From Clostridia bacterium (GTDB lineage: Bacteria > Bacillota > Clostridia > Oscillospirales > CAG-272): a DNA stretch of 5,258 nt. Location of the stretch: the NCBI GenBank assembly GCA_017453085.1, contig JAFTKV010000238.1, forward strand, positions 1-5,258, read 5' to 3'. Position numbers and translations under genes: made by a program. Shown here piece after piece: positions 1 to 5,133 of this stretch (the first letter of the stretch is position 1; the number at the start of each line of letters is the position of its first letter). The notes under the pieces are model-generated. The model ran no database searches, was not told where the DNA came from, and worked only from the letters and a program-made list of their open reading frames with translations.

Positions 1-693
1 ATAGTCCCGTACGCCGGTTCCGTCGGGAGTATCGTAGTCGTTACCGAAAACGTTCAGCTGGGGCAGCTTGCCGACTGCAACCTTGCAGATGTAGGGCATC
101 AGGTTGTTGGGGATGCCGTTGGGATCCTCGCCCAGAAGTCCGCTCTCGTGTGCGCCGATGGGATTGAAGTAACGGAGCAGCGCAACGCCCATGTCGGGGT
201 TGGCGGCGGCGATGTCCTTCAGCATGATCTCCTGCATGAACTTGGTCTGGCCGTAGGGGTTGGTGGCGGAAGTAGGCATCTCCTCGGTGTAGGGAGCGAT
301 ATTGTTCGCGCCGTACACGGTTGCGGAGGAGGAGAAAACGAACTGCTTGCAGCCAAACTCGCGCATGACGTCCAGCAGTACGAGGGTGCCGATGATGTTG
401 TTGCTATAGTATTCCAGAGGCTTTCTGACACTCTCGCCCACAGCCTTGAGACCTGCGAAGTGGATCACGGCGTCGATCTTGTTTTCGGTGAAGATCTTCA
501 CCAGTGCGTCTCTGTCGCACACGTCTGCTTCGTAGAATTTGGGGGTAGTGCCGGTGATGGCCGCGATCTTTTCCAGTGCGTCCACCTTGGAGTTGACGAG
601 ATTATCCACGATCACTACTTCATAGCCGCTCTGCTGCAGCTCTACCACGGTATGGGAACCGATGTAACCGGTTCCGCCTGTTACGAGAATCAT
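1..693 (-). CDS. galE: UDP-glucose 4-epimerase, N-terminal 231 residues (cut by window edge)
   Basis: Cytosolic NAD-dependent epimerase that interconverts UDP-glucose and UDP-galactose in the Leloir pathway, supplying sugar for galactose use and envelope glycans. The protein begins MILVTGGTGYIGSH, the Rossmann glycine motif GxxGxxG at residues 6-12. It continues with HFAGLKAVGES (about 77-87), FSSSATVYG (120-128, catalytic Ser about 122) and the short-chain dehydrogenase pair Tyr147/Lys151 in NPYGQTK. RYFNPIGAHESGLLGEDP and GTGVRDY follow, all signatures of GalE rather than of other extended SDRs. The family is about 330-340 residues, so roughly the last third lies beyond base 1. The start is set by an AGGAGGG ribosome binding site (bases 701-707) seven bases before the ATG. 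It is transcribed divergently from the M23 gene from a clear sigma-A promoter. The part seen is intact, with no frameshift. Confidence 0.96.
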   Translation of the reverse strand, partial: MILVTGGTGYIGSHTVVELQQSGYEVVIVDNLVNSKVDALEKIAAITGTTPKFYEADVCDRDALVKIFTENKIDAVIHFAGLKAVGESVRKPLEYYSNNIIGTLVLLDVMREFGCKQFVFSSSATVYGANNIAPYTEEMPTSATNPYGQTKFMQEIMLKDIAAANPDMGVALLRYFNPIGAHESGLLGEDPNGIPNNLMPYICKVAVGKLPQLNVFGNDYDTPDGTGVRDY

Positions 694-747
694 AGTTATG
701 CCCTCCTGATTTGGATAATTAGATATTTTGGAAGATTTTCTAACTGT

Positions 748-776
748 ATTATAAACGATTTACGACCAATCGTCAA
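748..776 (-). promoter_or_regulatory. sigma-A promoter of galE
   Basis: On the minus strand, -35 TTGACG (771-776) and -10 TATAAT (748-753) are separated by exactly 17 bases, about 55 bases upstream of the galE ATG. This is one mismatch from consensus, and the predicted transcript start is near 741. The spacer and -35 are overlaid by an inverted repeat (755-773) that could be an operator. Confidence 0.85.
755..773. promoter_or_regulatory. candidate operator: inverted repeat inside the galE promoter
   Basis: ACGATT (755-760), a 7-base spacer and AATCGT (768-773) form a perfect 6-bp-arm inverted repeat. It fills almost the whole -35/-10 spacer of the galE promoter and touches the -35. The size (19 bp) and position fit a dimeric repressor site. 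No specific regulator family is recognised, and a 6-bp arm can arise by chance. Confidence 0.35.
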
Positions 777-793
777 GCCCTTCTACCGATTTT

Positions 794-812
794 CGGCAGA
801 ATTATTTTGCCG
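794..812. promoter_or_regulatory. 19-bp imperfect palindrome between galE and the M23 gene
   Basis: CGGCAGAATTATTTTGCCG is a near-perfect palindrome centred on base 803: CGGCA/TGCCG arms, one G-T mismatch, then AAT/ATT. It lies 18 bases upstream of the galE -35 and directly upstream of the TATAAT at 820-825, so a bound protein could affect both divergent genes. The shape suggests an operator, but the regulator is unknown. Confidence 0.35.
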
Positions 813-818
813 TCGGGT

Positions 819-847
819 GTATAATTTCCCCTGTAAGGGTGAAACTA
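819..847 (+). promoter_or_regulatory. possible promoter of the M23 gene (sigma-F-like, or a weak sigma-A -10)
   Basis: Two readings are possible. TATAAT at 820-825 is a perfect -10 hexamer but has no recognisable -35 at 16-18 bases upstream. Alternatively, GTATA (819-823), a 14-base spacer and GGTGAAACTA (838-847) match the forespore sigma-F pattern as I recall it (GYATA, about 15 bases, GGNNANANTR), with the spacer one base short. The second reading would fit a SpoIIQ-like product, because spoIIQ is a classic sigma-F gene. Either way the start would fall within about 60 bases of the ATG. Confidence 0.4.
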
Positions 848-884
848 ACAGCACCAACATCTATGCAAAAAGGAAGGAACCGTT

Positions 885-1556
885 ATGAAGCAGTCTTTTC
901 GTATTTCCGACAAAACCCTGCGGATCTCTTTGATCGTAGGCAGTAGTCTTTTGGTAGCCACCGTGCTGATCCTCAGCATTGCCGTCGGCACCGCACGCAG
1001 ACCGGAGGATGTCACCACCGCCGGCAGTTATCTCACTGTCACCGACGCACCCCGTCCCTCCACTACCACTCCTCCCTCTACCGAGGCAGGCACGAAGCCC
1101 GATCCCACGCCCGAAAAAGTGGTCTTCAAGCTGACCCGCCCTGTGGACGGCTATCTCACCGCAATTCACGACACCGAGACGCTGTCCTTCAGCATCACGA
1201 TGCAGGACTACCGCACTCACGCAGGCATTGATATTGAGACCGAGGACGGCGCAGCCGTGGTTGCCGCTGCAGCAGGCACCGTCTGTGCTGCTTACGAGGA
1301 TCCTATGATGGGCTACTGCATCGAGATCGACCACGGCGACGGGTACGTTACCGTCTACCGCAATCTTACCGACACCGTTCCCGACGGTCTGGAGGTAGGC
1401 GCATCCGTCCGCGCAGGGCAGCTGATCGGCGCGGTGGGCAATTCCGCTCTCCTGGAGCAGGCAGAGCTGCCGCACCTCCACTTTGAGCTGACCCACGACG
1501 GTGAGCAGGTAGACCCCCTCACCTACCTCACCTACGAGGAGAGAGTAGAGGAGTGA
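885..1556 (+). CDS. membrane-anchored M23 (LytM-type) metallopeptidase, SpoIIQ-like
   Basis: A 223-residue protein predicted to sit on the outer face of the membrane and act on, or bind to, peptidoglycan. Residues 1-13 are basic and cytosolic, and residues 14-35 are a single hydrophobic anchor. Residues 40-78 form a Thr/Pro-rich linker, and the M23 domain spans about 85-215. Zinc-site motifs are complete: His112 and Asp116 in THAGIDIE, then His197-Leu-His199 in LPHLHFEL. A biotinyl-lipoyl-like beta segment (AAAAGTVCAAYEDPMMGYCIEIDHGDGYVTVYRNL) lies between them. The short length, single anchor and DYRTHAGIDI motif resemble clostridial SpoIIQ, which pairs with SpoIIIAH in the forespore channel. 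Generic M23 proteins share these traits, and no sporulation neighbour is present. The ATG is supported by AGGAAGGA (871-878) six bases upstream. It is monocistronic, ending before a two-hairpin element. Confidence 0.88.
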   Translation: MKQSFRISDKTLRISLIVGSSLLVATVLILSIAVGTARRPEDVTTAGSYLTVTDAPRPSTTTPPSTEAGTKPDPTPEKVVFKLTRPVDGYLTAIHDTETLSFSITMQDYRTHAGIDIETEDGAAVVAAAAGTVCAAYEDPMMGYCIEIDHGDGYVTVYRNLTDTVPDGLEVGASVRAGQLIGAVGNSALLEQAELPHLHFELTHDGEQVDPLTYLTYEERVEE

Positions 1557-1561
1557 CGGTT

Positions 1562-1649
1562 GGGGGGCTGGAGTTCGCCTTCGGCGAAGCTCCGGTCCCC
1601 CAAGCCCCCAAGAACTTTTGAAAAAAGCCGACGAATTACTCGTCGGCTT
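1562..1649 (+). repeat. two-hairpin repeat, copy 1 (3' of the M23 gene)
   Basis: The first hairpin spans 1562-1601: a GGGGG/CCCCC base, then GGAG-TTCGCC paired with GGCGAA-CTCC around a 3-base loop, with one bulged G at 1589. A linker with CCCCCAAGAACTTTTGAAAA follows at about 1605-1624. The second hairpin is a perfect 10-bp stem (AAGCCGACGA at 1625-1634, TCGTCGGCTT at 1640-1649, loop ATTAC). It starts six bases after the M23 stop. Two other copies in the window share the same order of parts and a similar linker. It probably terminates or protects the M23 transcript, although the plus-strand U-tract after it is weak. Confidence 0.75.
1621..1649 (-). terminator. intrinsic terminator for leftward transcription (EIIC-like gene)
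   Basis: Read on the minus strand, the perfect 10-bp stem 1649-1625 is followed at once by six T residues (1626-1621), a textbook rho-independent terminator. It lies about 110 bases past the stop of the leftward EIIC-like gene. On the plus strand the same stem has only a poor T-run after it, so it should work mainly on leftward transcripts. Confidence 0.7.
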
Positions 1650-1673
1650 GAATGTTAGATCAGCCCTCCAATC

Positions 1674-1748
1674 GCCCGGCAAGGATTTGCCGGGCTTAAT
1701 AAAAGTTCTTGAAGGGGTTCGGGGAAACTTCTTACAAGAAGTTTCCCC
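1674..1748 (-). repeat. two-hairpin repeat, copy 2 (3' of the EIIC-like gene)
   Basis: Read leftward, the first hairpin (1748-1721) has 13-bp arms GGGGAAACTTCTT/AAGAAGTTTCCCC around two bases. A linker follows with GAACCCC, TCAAGAACTTTT and TTAA (1720-1696). The second hairpin (1695-1674) has 9-bp arms GCCCGGCAA/TTGCCGGGC around ATCC. It begins 11 bases after the stop of the EIIC-like gene. Its linker and the CAAATCCTTG apex are nearly identical to the copy after pyk, while the stem bases differ in a paired way. Confidence 0.8.
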
Positions 1749-1759
1749 CGGCGGTTCCC

Positions 1760-2887
1760 TCACACGTCGATCTTCATGTCGCCCGTTTTCACGAGACCGA
1801 GCTTGCGCAGCAGCTCGTTGCAGGCAAAGGAGAGCAGCGCAGGGAGCACCACGCACAGCAGGATGAGCCCCACCCAAACCGTGGCAGAGGAGCCCGAATA
1901 CTTCAGAATGCCAATGGGGCCGACCACTCCGCAGGTGCCCATGCCGGCAAACACCCCTGCGCATTTGAGCTCAAACAAGGTGGTGGACAGCGCACCGCAG
2001 ACGGCGGATGCGAAAATGGCGGGCACCCAAATGATGGGCTTGCGGATGATATTGCCCATCTGCAGCATAGAGGTGCCAAGTCCTTGCGCCACCAGACCGC
2101 CGAATTTGTTCTCTCGGAAGGAGATGACAGCAAAGCCTACCATCTGACAGCAGCAGCCTACCGCCGCCGCGCCGGCAGCAAGGTAGAGCGCCTCGGGAGA
2201 CGATGAGCCTGCAATCACCGTATCGCTGAAGACTACTGCGCAAATGGCGGCGGAGGAGATAGGCAAAGTCAACACGATGCCCATCACTGCCGATACTACG
2301 ATGCCCATCAGCAGGGGCGCAAAGTCGGTAGCGATGCTGATGAAATTGCCTAGATAGTACATTACGTAGGCGACTGCGGGGCAGATCAGCAGGGAAGCAC
2401 CGTAGCCTGTCAACAGCACGGTCAGGGGAGTGACCAGGATGTCCACCTTGGTTTCCTTGGAGACTACCTTGCCCAGCTCGCAGGCCAGGATGATCACGAA
2501 GAAAATACCGGCAGGTCCTGCGCTGTAGGGAGTGCCGTCAATGGTAGCACCCATGGAGTTTGCCATAGCTCCCACTACCGCACAGGAGTAGATCACCAGC
2601 GGAGGCGCTTTCAGTGCATAGGCCATAGCCACGCCGATGGCCATGCCGGTGGCAGAACTGGCGTAGGATGCGATTTGATGCAAGAAATCTGCAGTTGCCC
2701 ACAGTTTTTTGTCTGCGATCGGCTCGAAAATGAGATCCGCTACCGTGCCGAGGATGGTGCTCATCAGCAGTGTTGCGAAGAGGCCCAGTGCCATGGCACC
2801 CATGGCGTCGATGAAGTAGACCTTCATGGAAGGTCTGATTTGTTTGCGTTCGAGGAACGCGGTGAGTTTGCCCGTTTGTTTGGTCAT
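1760..2887 (-). CDS. PTS EIIC-like integral membrane protein (PTS_EIIC_2 / PfoR family)
   Basis: A 375-residue polytopic membrane protein of the family that includes Clostridium perfringens PfoR and is often annotated PTS sugar transporter subunit IIC. Its substrate is not known from sequence. Hydrophobic segments lie at about 24-50, 79-110, 124-140, 150-180, 187-225, 235-257, 285-303 and 335-357. The loop GTPYSAGPAGIFF...CELGKVVSKETKVDILVTPL (about 118-156) is characteristic of this family. A short charged N-terminus (MTKQTGKLTAFLERKQIRPSMK) precedes the first helix. No IIA or IIB gene is nearby, so the protein may transport without phosphotransfer or act as a sensor. The ATG at 2887 is preferred over an in-frame ATG at 3028 because that one lies in the -35 of its promoter. 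A GGAGAAAG site sits at 2895-2902. The leader carries an attenuator-like hairpin. Confidence 0.85.
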   Translation of the reverse strand: MTKQTGKLTAFLERKQIRPSMKVYFIDAMGAMALGLFATLLMSTILGTVADLIFEPIADKKLWATADFLHQIASYASSATGMAIGVAMAYALKAPPLVIYSCAVVGAMANSMGATIDGTPYSAGPAGIFFVIILACELGKVVSKETKVDILVTPLTVLLTGYGASLLICPAVAYVMYYLGNFISIATDFAPLLMGIVVSAVMGIVLTLPISSAAICAVVFSDTVIAGSSSPEALYLAAGAAAVGCCCQMVGFAVISFRENKFGGLVAQGLGTSMLQMGNIIRKPIIWVPAIFASAVCGALSTTLFELKCAGVFAGMGTCGVVGPIGILKYSGSSATVWVGLILLCVVLPALLSFACNELLRKLGLVKTGDMKIDV

Positions 2888-2921
2888 ATATTCTCTTTCT
2901 CCGCCGCCAAAAGAAAATCTG

Positions 2922-2963
2922 AAAAAGTGCGGGCTTGCCTGCGGCGGCAGGCATTCGTCCCCG
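2922..2963 (-). terminator. attenuator-like hairpin in the leader of the EIIC-like gene
   Basis: Read leftward, about 30 bases after the predicted transcript start, outer arms CGGG (2963-2960) and CCCG (2933-2930) enclose a perfect TGCCTGC/GCAGGCA stem (2953-2947, 2942-2936) with loop CGCC. CAC and then five T residues (2926-2922) follow. This is the form of an intrinsic terminator placed inside a 5' leader, about 35 bases before the start codon. It could attenuate expression unless an alternative fold or a protein prevents it. The outer arms are interrupted by internal loops, so its strength is uncertain. Confidence 0.5.
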
Positions 2964-2999
2964 AGGGTGATCTTTTTCGCTGAATTAGTCGATATACAT

Positions 3000-3028
3000 A
3001 TTATAATAATGCAAATTCCCGCTGTCAA
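3000..3028 (-). promoter_or_regulatory. consensus sigma-A promoter of the EIIC-like gene
   Basis: On the minus strand, TTGACA (3028-3023), exactly 17 bases and TATAAT (3005-3000) match the housekeeping consensus at all twelve positions. The predicted start is near 2993, giving a leader of about 106 bases before the ATG at 2887, long enough for the hairpin at 2922-2963. Confidence 0.9.
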
Positions 3029-3082
3029 TGGTGATTTCGACTAAAATATACAACAAAATTCGAAAAAAATTTCCACATATTA

Positions 3083-3111
3083 TTGACAAAGCCCTGACGA
3101 TGTGGTATAAT
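3083..3111 (+). promoter_or_regulatory. consensus sigma-A promoter (extended -10) of the MGS-like/pyk unit
   Basis: TTGACA (3083-3088), 17 bases and TATAAT (3106-3111) form a perfect core. TG at 3103-3104 also supplies an extended -10. A/T-tracts just upstream (3052-3072) could act as an UP element. The predicted start is near 3118, leaving a leader of about 94 bases. This should be among the strongest constitutive promoters of the genome, suiting a glycolytic gene. Confidence 0.92.
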
Positions 3112-3211
3112 GAGCCCATATTGGGGAACCAGTACTGTTTTCGGTCCCTTGTGCCGACAGATGAACGCTCCCGACGGGCGATTGCCCAAAATGCAGAAAG
3201 GAACCATGATC

Positions 3212-3631
3212 ATGGAAATTGCAATCATTGCCGATGACACCAAAAAAGAATTAATGACCGAGTTTTGCATCGCGTACTGCGGCATACTCAGCAAGCATTC
3301 GCTCTGTGCGACTGCTGTCACCGGAAAATATATCTCTGAAGCCACGGGATTGCAGATCGAACGTATGCTGGCAGGCTCCCACGGCGGCGTAGAGCAGATC
3401 GCTTCTCGCATTGCTTATAATGAGATCGACCTTCTTCTGTTCTTCCGTGATACGGCTACCAAGGTTGCTCCTTCTGAGGTGGACAACGATCTGCTTCGGA
3501 TGTGCGATATGTACAACATCCCCGTGGCGACCAACATCGCTACTGCGGAGGTGCTCGTTTGCGCCCTGGAGCGGGGCGATCTGGATTGGCGCGAATACGT
3601 CAATCCCAAATACAAACGGAAAAGAGTATAA
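3212..3631 (+). CDS. methylglyoxal synthase homologue lacking key catalytic residues
   Basis: A 139-residue cytosolic protein with the complete MGS fold. True MgsA converts dihydroxyacetone phosphate to methylglyoxal and phosphate. Clostridial MGS scaffold is clear in EFCIAYCGILSKHSLCAT, RIAYNEIDLLLFFRD, LLRMCDMYNIPVATNIATAEVL and ERGDLDWREYVNP. The active site is not kept. Aligned without gaps to E. coli MgsA (numbering from memory), catalytic Asp71 is Val60 (GGVEQ for GGDQQ), His98 is Pro87, Asp101 is Val90, His19 is Asp8, phosphate-site Thr47 is Val36 and Ser65 is Ala54. DPLN after the FFRD Asp is TAT. Lys12, Thr34, Thr37 and Asp80 remain. The frame is open and the protein full length, so it is probably a repurposed paralogue, not a pseudogene. 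ATG 3212 has AAAGGA (3197-3202) nine bases upstream. ATG 3206 is too close to that site, and ATG 3110 lies in the promoter. Confidence 0.88.
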   Translation: MEIAIIADDTKKELMTEFCIAYCGILSKHSLCATAVTGKYISEATGLQIERMLAGSHGGVEQIASRIAYNEIDLLLFFRDTATKVAPSEVDNDLLRMCDMYNIPVATNIATAEVLVCALERGDLDWREYVNPKYKRKRV

Positions 3632-3640
3632 TATGACCAT

Positions 3641-3664
3641 CAGCTCCCGAACGGGGGCTGTTTT
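3641..3664 (+). terminator. hairpin with short T-run between the MGS-like gene and pyk
   Basis: CAGCTCCC (3641-3648), loop GAAC and GGGGGCTG (3653-3660) pair over 8 bp with one T-G wobble, and TTTT (3661-3664) follows. It starts ten bases after the MGS-like stop and ends 19 bases before the pyk Shine-Dalgarno sequence. The T-run is short, so it is more likely a partial terminator or RNA-processing/stability element than a full stop. No strong separate pyk promoter is seen. Confidence 0.5.
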
Positions 3665-3682
3665 GGCGTTTGATCGATAAGC

Positions 3683-3697
3683 GGAGGTTACATTGTG
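3683..3697 (+). promoter_or_regulatory. ribosome binding site fixing the GTG start of pyk
   Basis: GGAGG (3683-3687) lies seven bases before GTG at 3695-3697, the ideal spacing. The nearest in-frame ATG (3710) is 22 bases from this site, so the GTG is the likely start and adds five residues (MKTNY) before MQTKIVCTIGP. Confidence 0.85.
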
Positions 3698-5125
3698 AAA
3701 ACCAACTATATGCAAACGAAGATCGTGTGCACCATCGGCCCTGCCAGCAACAGCGAGGCGGTGATTACCGATCTGATCTGCGCAGGTATGAACGTAGCGC
3801 GACTGAATTTCTCTCATAATACCCACGAGGATCATCTGGAGACTATCAAGCTGATCAAAAAGGTGCGGAGCAAGCTGCATACGCCCGTAGCGATCCTGCT
3901 GGATACCAAGGGGCCCGAGATCCGCCTGCGCACCTTCCAAGGCGGCTCTGCCGTGCTGGAAAACGGCGGAGAATTTACCCTTACTACTCGCGAGGTGGAG
4001 GGCAACGCTGAGATCTGTACCATCTCCTATTCCGATTTGCCCCGCCAGCTGGCGATCGGCACCAACGTGCTGATTGACGACGGCAAGATCCGACTGGAAG
4101 TGGTCGAGGTGGACGAGACTGACATCCGTTGCAAGGTGCTTTCCGGCGGCAAGATCTCCAATCGCAAGTCCATCAATATTCCCAAGGTGCATCTGGATCT
4201 GCCCTATCTTTCTCCCGCTGACGAGGCCGATCTGATCTTCGGCATCGAGAACGATGTGGACTTTATCGCGGCCTCCTTCGTCCGTTGTAAGGAGGACGTG
4301 ATCGCCCTGCGCAAATTCGTCAACTACCACGGCGGACATAAGATCCGTATCATCGCCAAGATTGAGAACATCGAGGGCGTGGAGAACATCGACGAGATCC
4401 TGAAGGCCTCCGACGGCATTATGGTCGCCCGCGGCGACATGGGCGTGGAGGTGGATTTTGAGAAGCTCCCCGGTATTCAGAAGAAGTTTATCCGCAAGTG
4501 CTATCAGTCGGGCAAGATGGTCATCACCGCCACCCAGATGCTGGAGTCGATGATCCATTCTCCCACCCCCACCCGTGCAGAGATCACCGACGTGGCCAAC
4601 GCCGTGTTCGACGGCACCTCGGCCGTGATGCTCTCGGGCGAGACCGCCGTGGGCGATCATCCCGTGCACGTAGTGGAGGTTATGGCGAAGATCGCCAGAC
4701 AGGCAGAGCGGGACGCCTTTGAAATGAGCGTTTACCGCGGATTGCAGCACGAGAACGATTACACCAGCACCACCAACGCCATCTGTGATGCAGCCTGCAA
4801 GGCGGCGTCCGATCTTCACGCCAGTGCCATCATCGCCGTTACCAAATCCGGCGAGACCGCGCGCCGCGTGTCCAAATTCCGTCCCGACAGTCCCATCGTG
4901 GCGGCCACTCCCGACGAGAAGACCTTCCATCAGCTCTCTCTCTCCTGGGGCGTTTGTCCCGTGCTGGCGCTTCCTCAGACCGACACCGACACCCTCTTCC
5001 GTCACGCCATCGACTGCGCCAAGCAGATCGACATCGTGGAAGCAGGGGATAAGGTAGTGATCACCGGCGGCGTTCCGCTGAACCTGCCCGGCTATACCAA
5101 TATTCTGAAGGTACAGACGGTGTAA
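3695..5125 (+). CDS. pyk: pyruvate kinase
   Basis: Catalyses phosphoenolpyruvate + ADP to pyruvate + ATP, the last step of glycolysis, in the cytosol. The 476 residues match PykF-type length and lack the extra C-terminal PEP-utiliser-like domain of Bacillus enzymes. The N-terminal barrel half has TKIVCTIGPAS (8-18) and MNVARLNFSH (32-41, Arg36, Asn38, Ser40). DTKGPEIR is at 70-77, and the mobile B domain spans roughly 78-175. The catalytic core has IIAKIENIEGVENIDEI (219-235, Lys222 and metal ligand Glu224), MVARGDMGVEV (metal ligand Asp248) and ITATQMLESM...TPTRAEITDVANAVFDGTSAVMLSGETA (277-318). The C-terminal allosteric domain has TKSGETAR (383-390), the phosphate loop used by fructose-1,6-bisphosphate-activated enzymes. 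Glu105 in GNAE suggests the K+-dependent class. It lies 63 bases downstream of the MGS-like gene and is probably co-transcribed. Confidence 0.98.
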   Translation: MKTNYMQTKIVCTIGPASNSEAVITDLICAGMNVARLNFSHNTHEDHLETIKLIKKVRSKLHTPVAILLDTKGPEIRLRTFQGGSAVLENGGEFTLTTREVEGNAEICTISYSDLPRQLAIGTNVLIDDGKIRLEVVEVDETDIRCKVLSGGKISNRKSINIPKVHLDLPYLSPADEADLIFGIENDVDFIAASFVRCKEDVIALRKFVNYHGGHKIRIIAKIENIEGVENIDEILKASDGIMVARGDMGVEVDFEKLPGIQKKFIRKCYQSGKMVITATQMLESMIHSPTPTRAEITDVANAVFDGTSAVMLSGETAVGDHPVHVVEVMAKIARQAERDAFEMSVYRGLQHENDYTSTTNAICDAACKAASDLHASAIIAVTKSGETARRVSKFRPDSPIVAATPDEKTFHQLSLSWGVCPVLALPQTDTDTLFRHAIDCAKQIDIVEAGDKVVITGGVPLNLPGYTNILKVQTV

Positions 5126-5133
5126 ATTGAATT

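Larger units (their letters stand above)
2888..3211. other. divergent control region between the EIIC-like gene and the MGS-like gene
   Basis: This 324-base gap has no gene. From left to right it holds the leftward ribosome binding site (2895-2902), a leader hairpin with a T-run (2922-2963), the leftward promoter (3000-3028) and an AT-rich spacer with A- and T-tracts (about 3040-3072). The rightward promoter (3083-3111) and a 94-base rightward leader ending in an AAAGGA ribosome binding site (3197-3202) follow. The spacer contains TTTCGA (3035-3040) and TCGAAA (3060-3065) as an inverted repeat with a 19-base gap. The rightward leader has a small GGGC-GATT-GCCC hairpin (3176-3187). No known riboswitch is recognised. 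Confidence 0.8.

Noticed and set aside
148..888. A 246-codon open frame on the plus strand opposite galE
   Set aside because: It is an antisense shadow of galE that continues through the galE promoter region; the sequence shows no domain.
861..1964. A 367-codon open frame on the minus strand opposite the M23 gene and across the repeat gap
   Set aside because: It runs through the M23 gene, three or more hairpins and the end of the EIIC-like gene, with no family resemblance and no convincing ribosome binding site.
3110..3211. An upstream in-frame ATG giving a 173-residue MGS-like protein
   Set aside because: ATG 3110 overlaps the -10 hexamer and lies before the predicted transcript start. The extension resembles no MGS, and the MEIAII start matches the family and its ribosome binding site.
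3627..3632. TATAAT at the end of the MGS-like gene as a pyk promoter
   Set aside because: No -35-like hexamer occurs 16-18 bases upstream and there is no extended -10 TG; the bases are constrained by the last codons and stop.
3633..3680. A 15-residue open frame (MTISSRTGAVLAFDR) between the MGS-like gene and pyk as a leader peptide
   Set aside because: It has no good Shine-Dalgarno sequence, no run of regulatory codons, and the hairpin within it is simpler to read as an RNA element.
3251..5005. A 584-codon open frame on the minus strand opposite pyk and the MGS-like gene
   Set aside because: It is a shadow frame created by GC-rich codon use in pyk. It is low-complexity, rich in His and Gly, has no recognisable motif, and spans two confidently identified genes.
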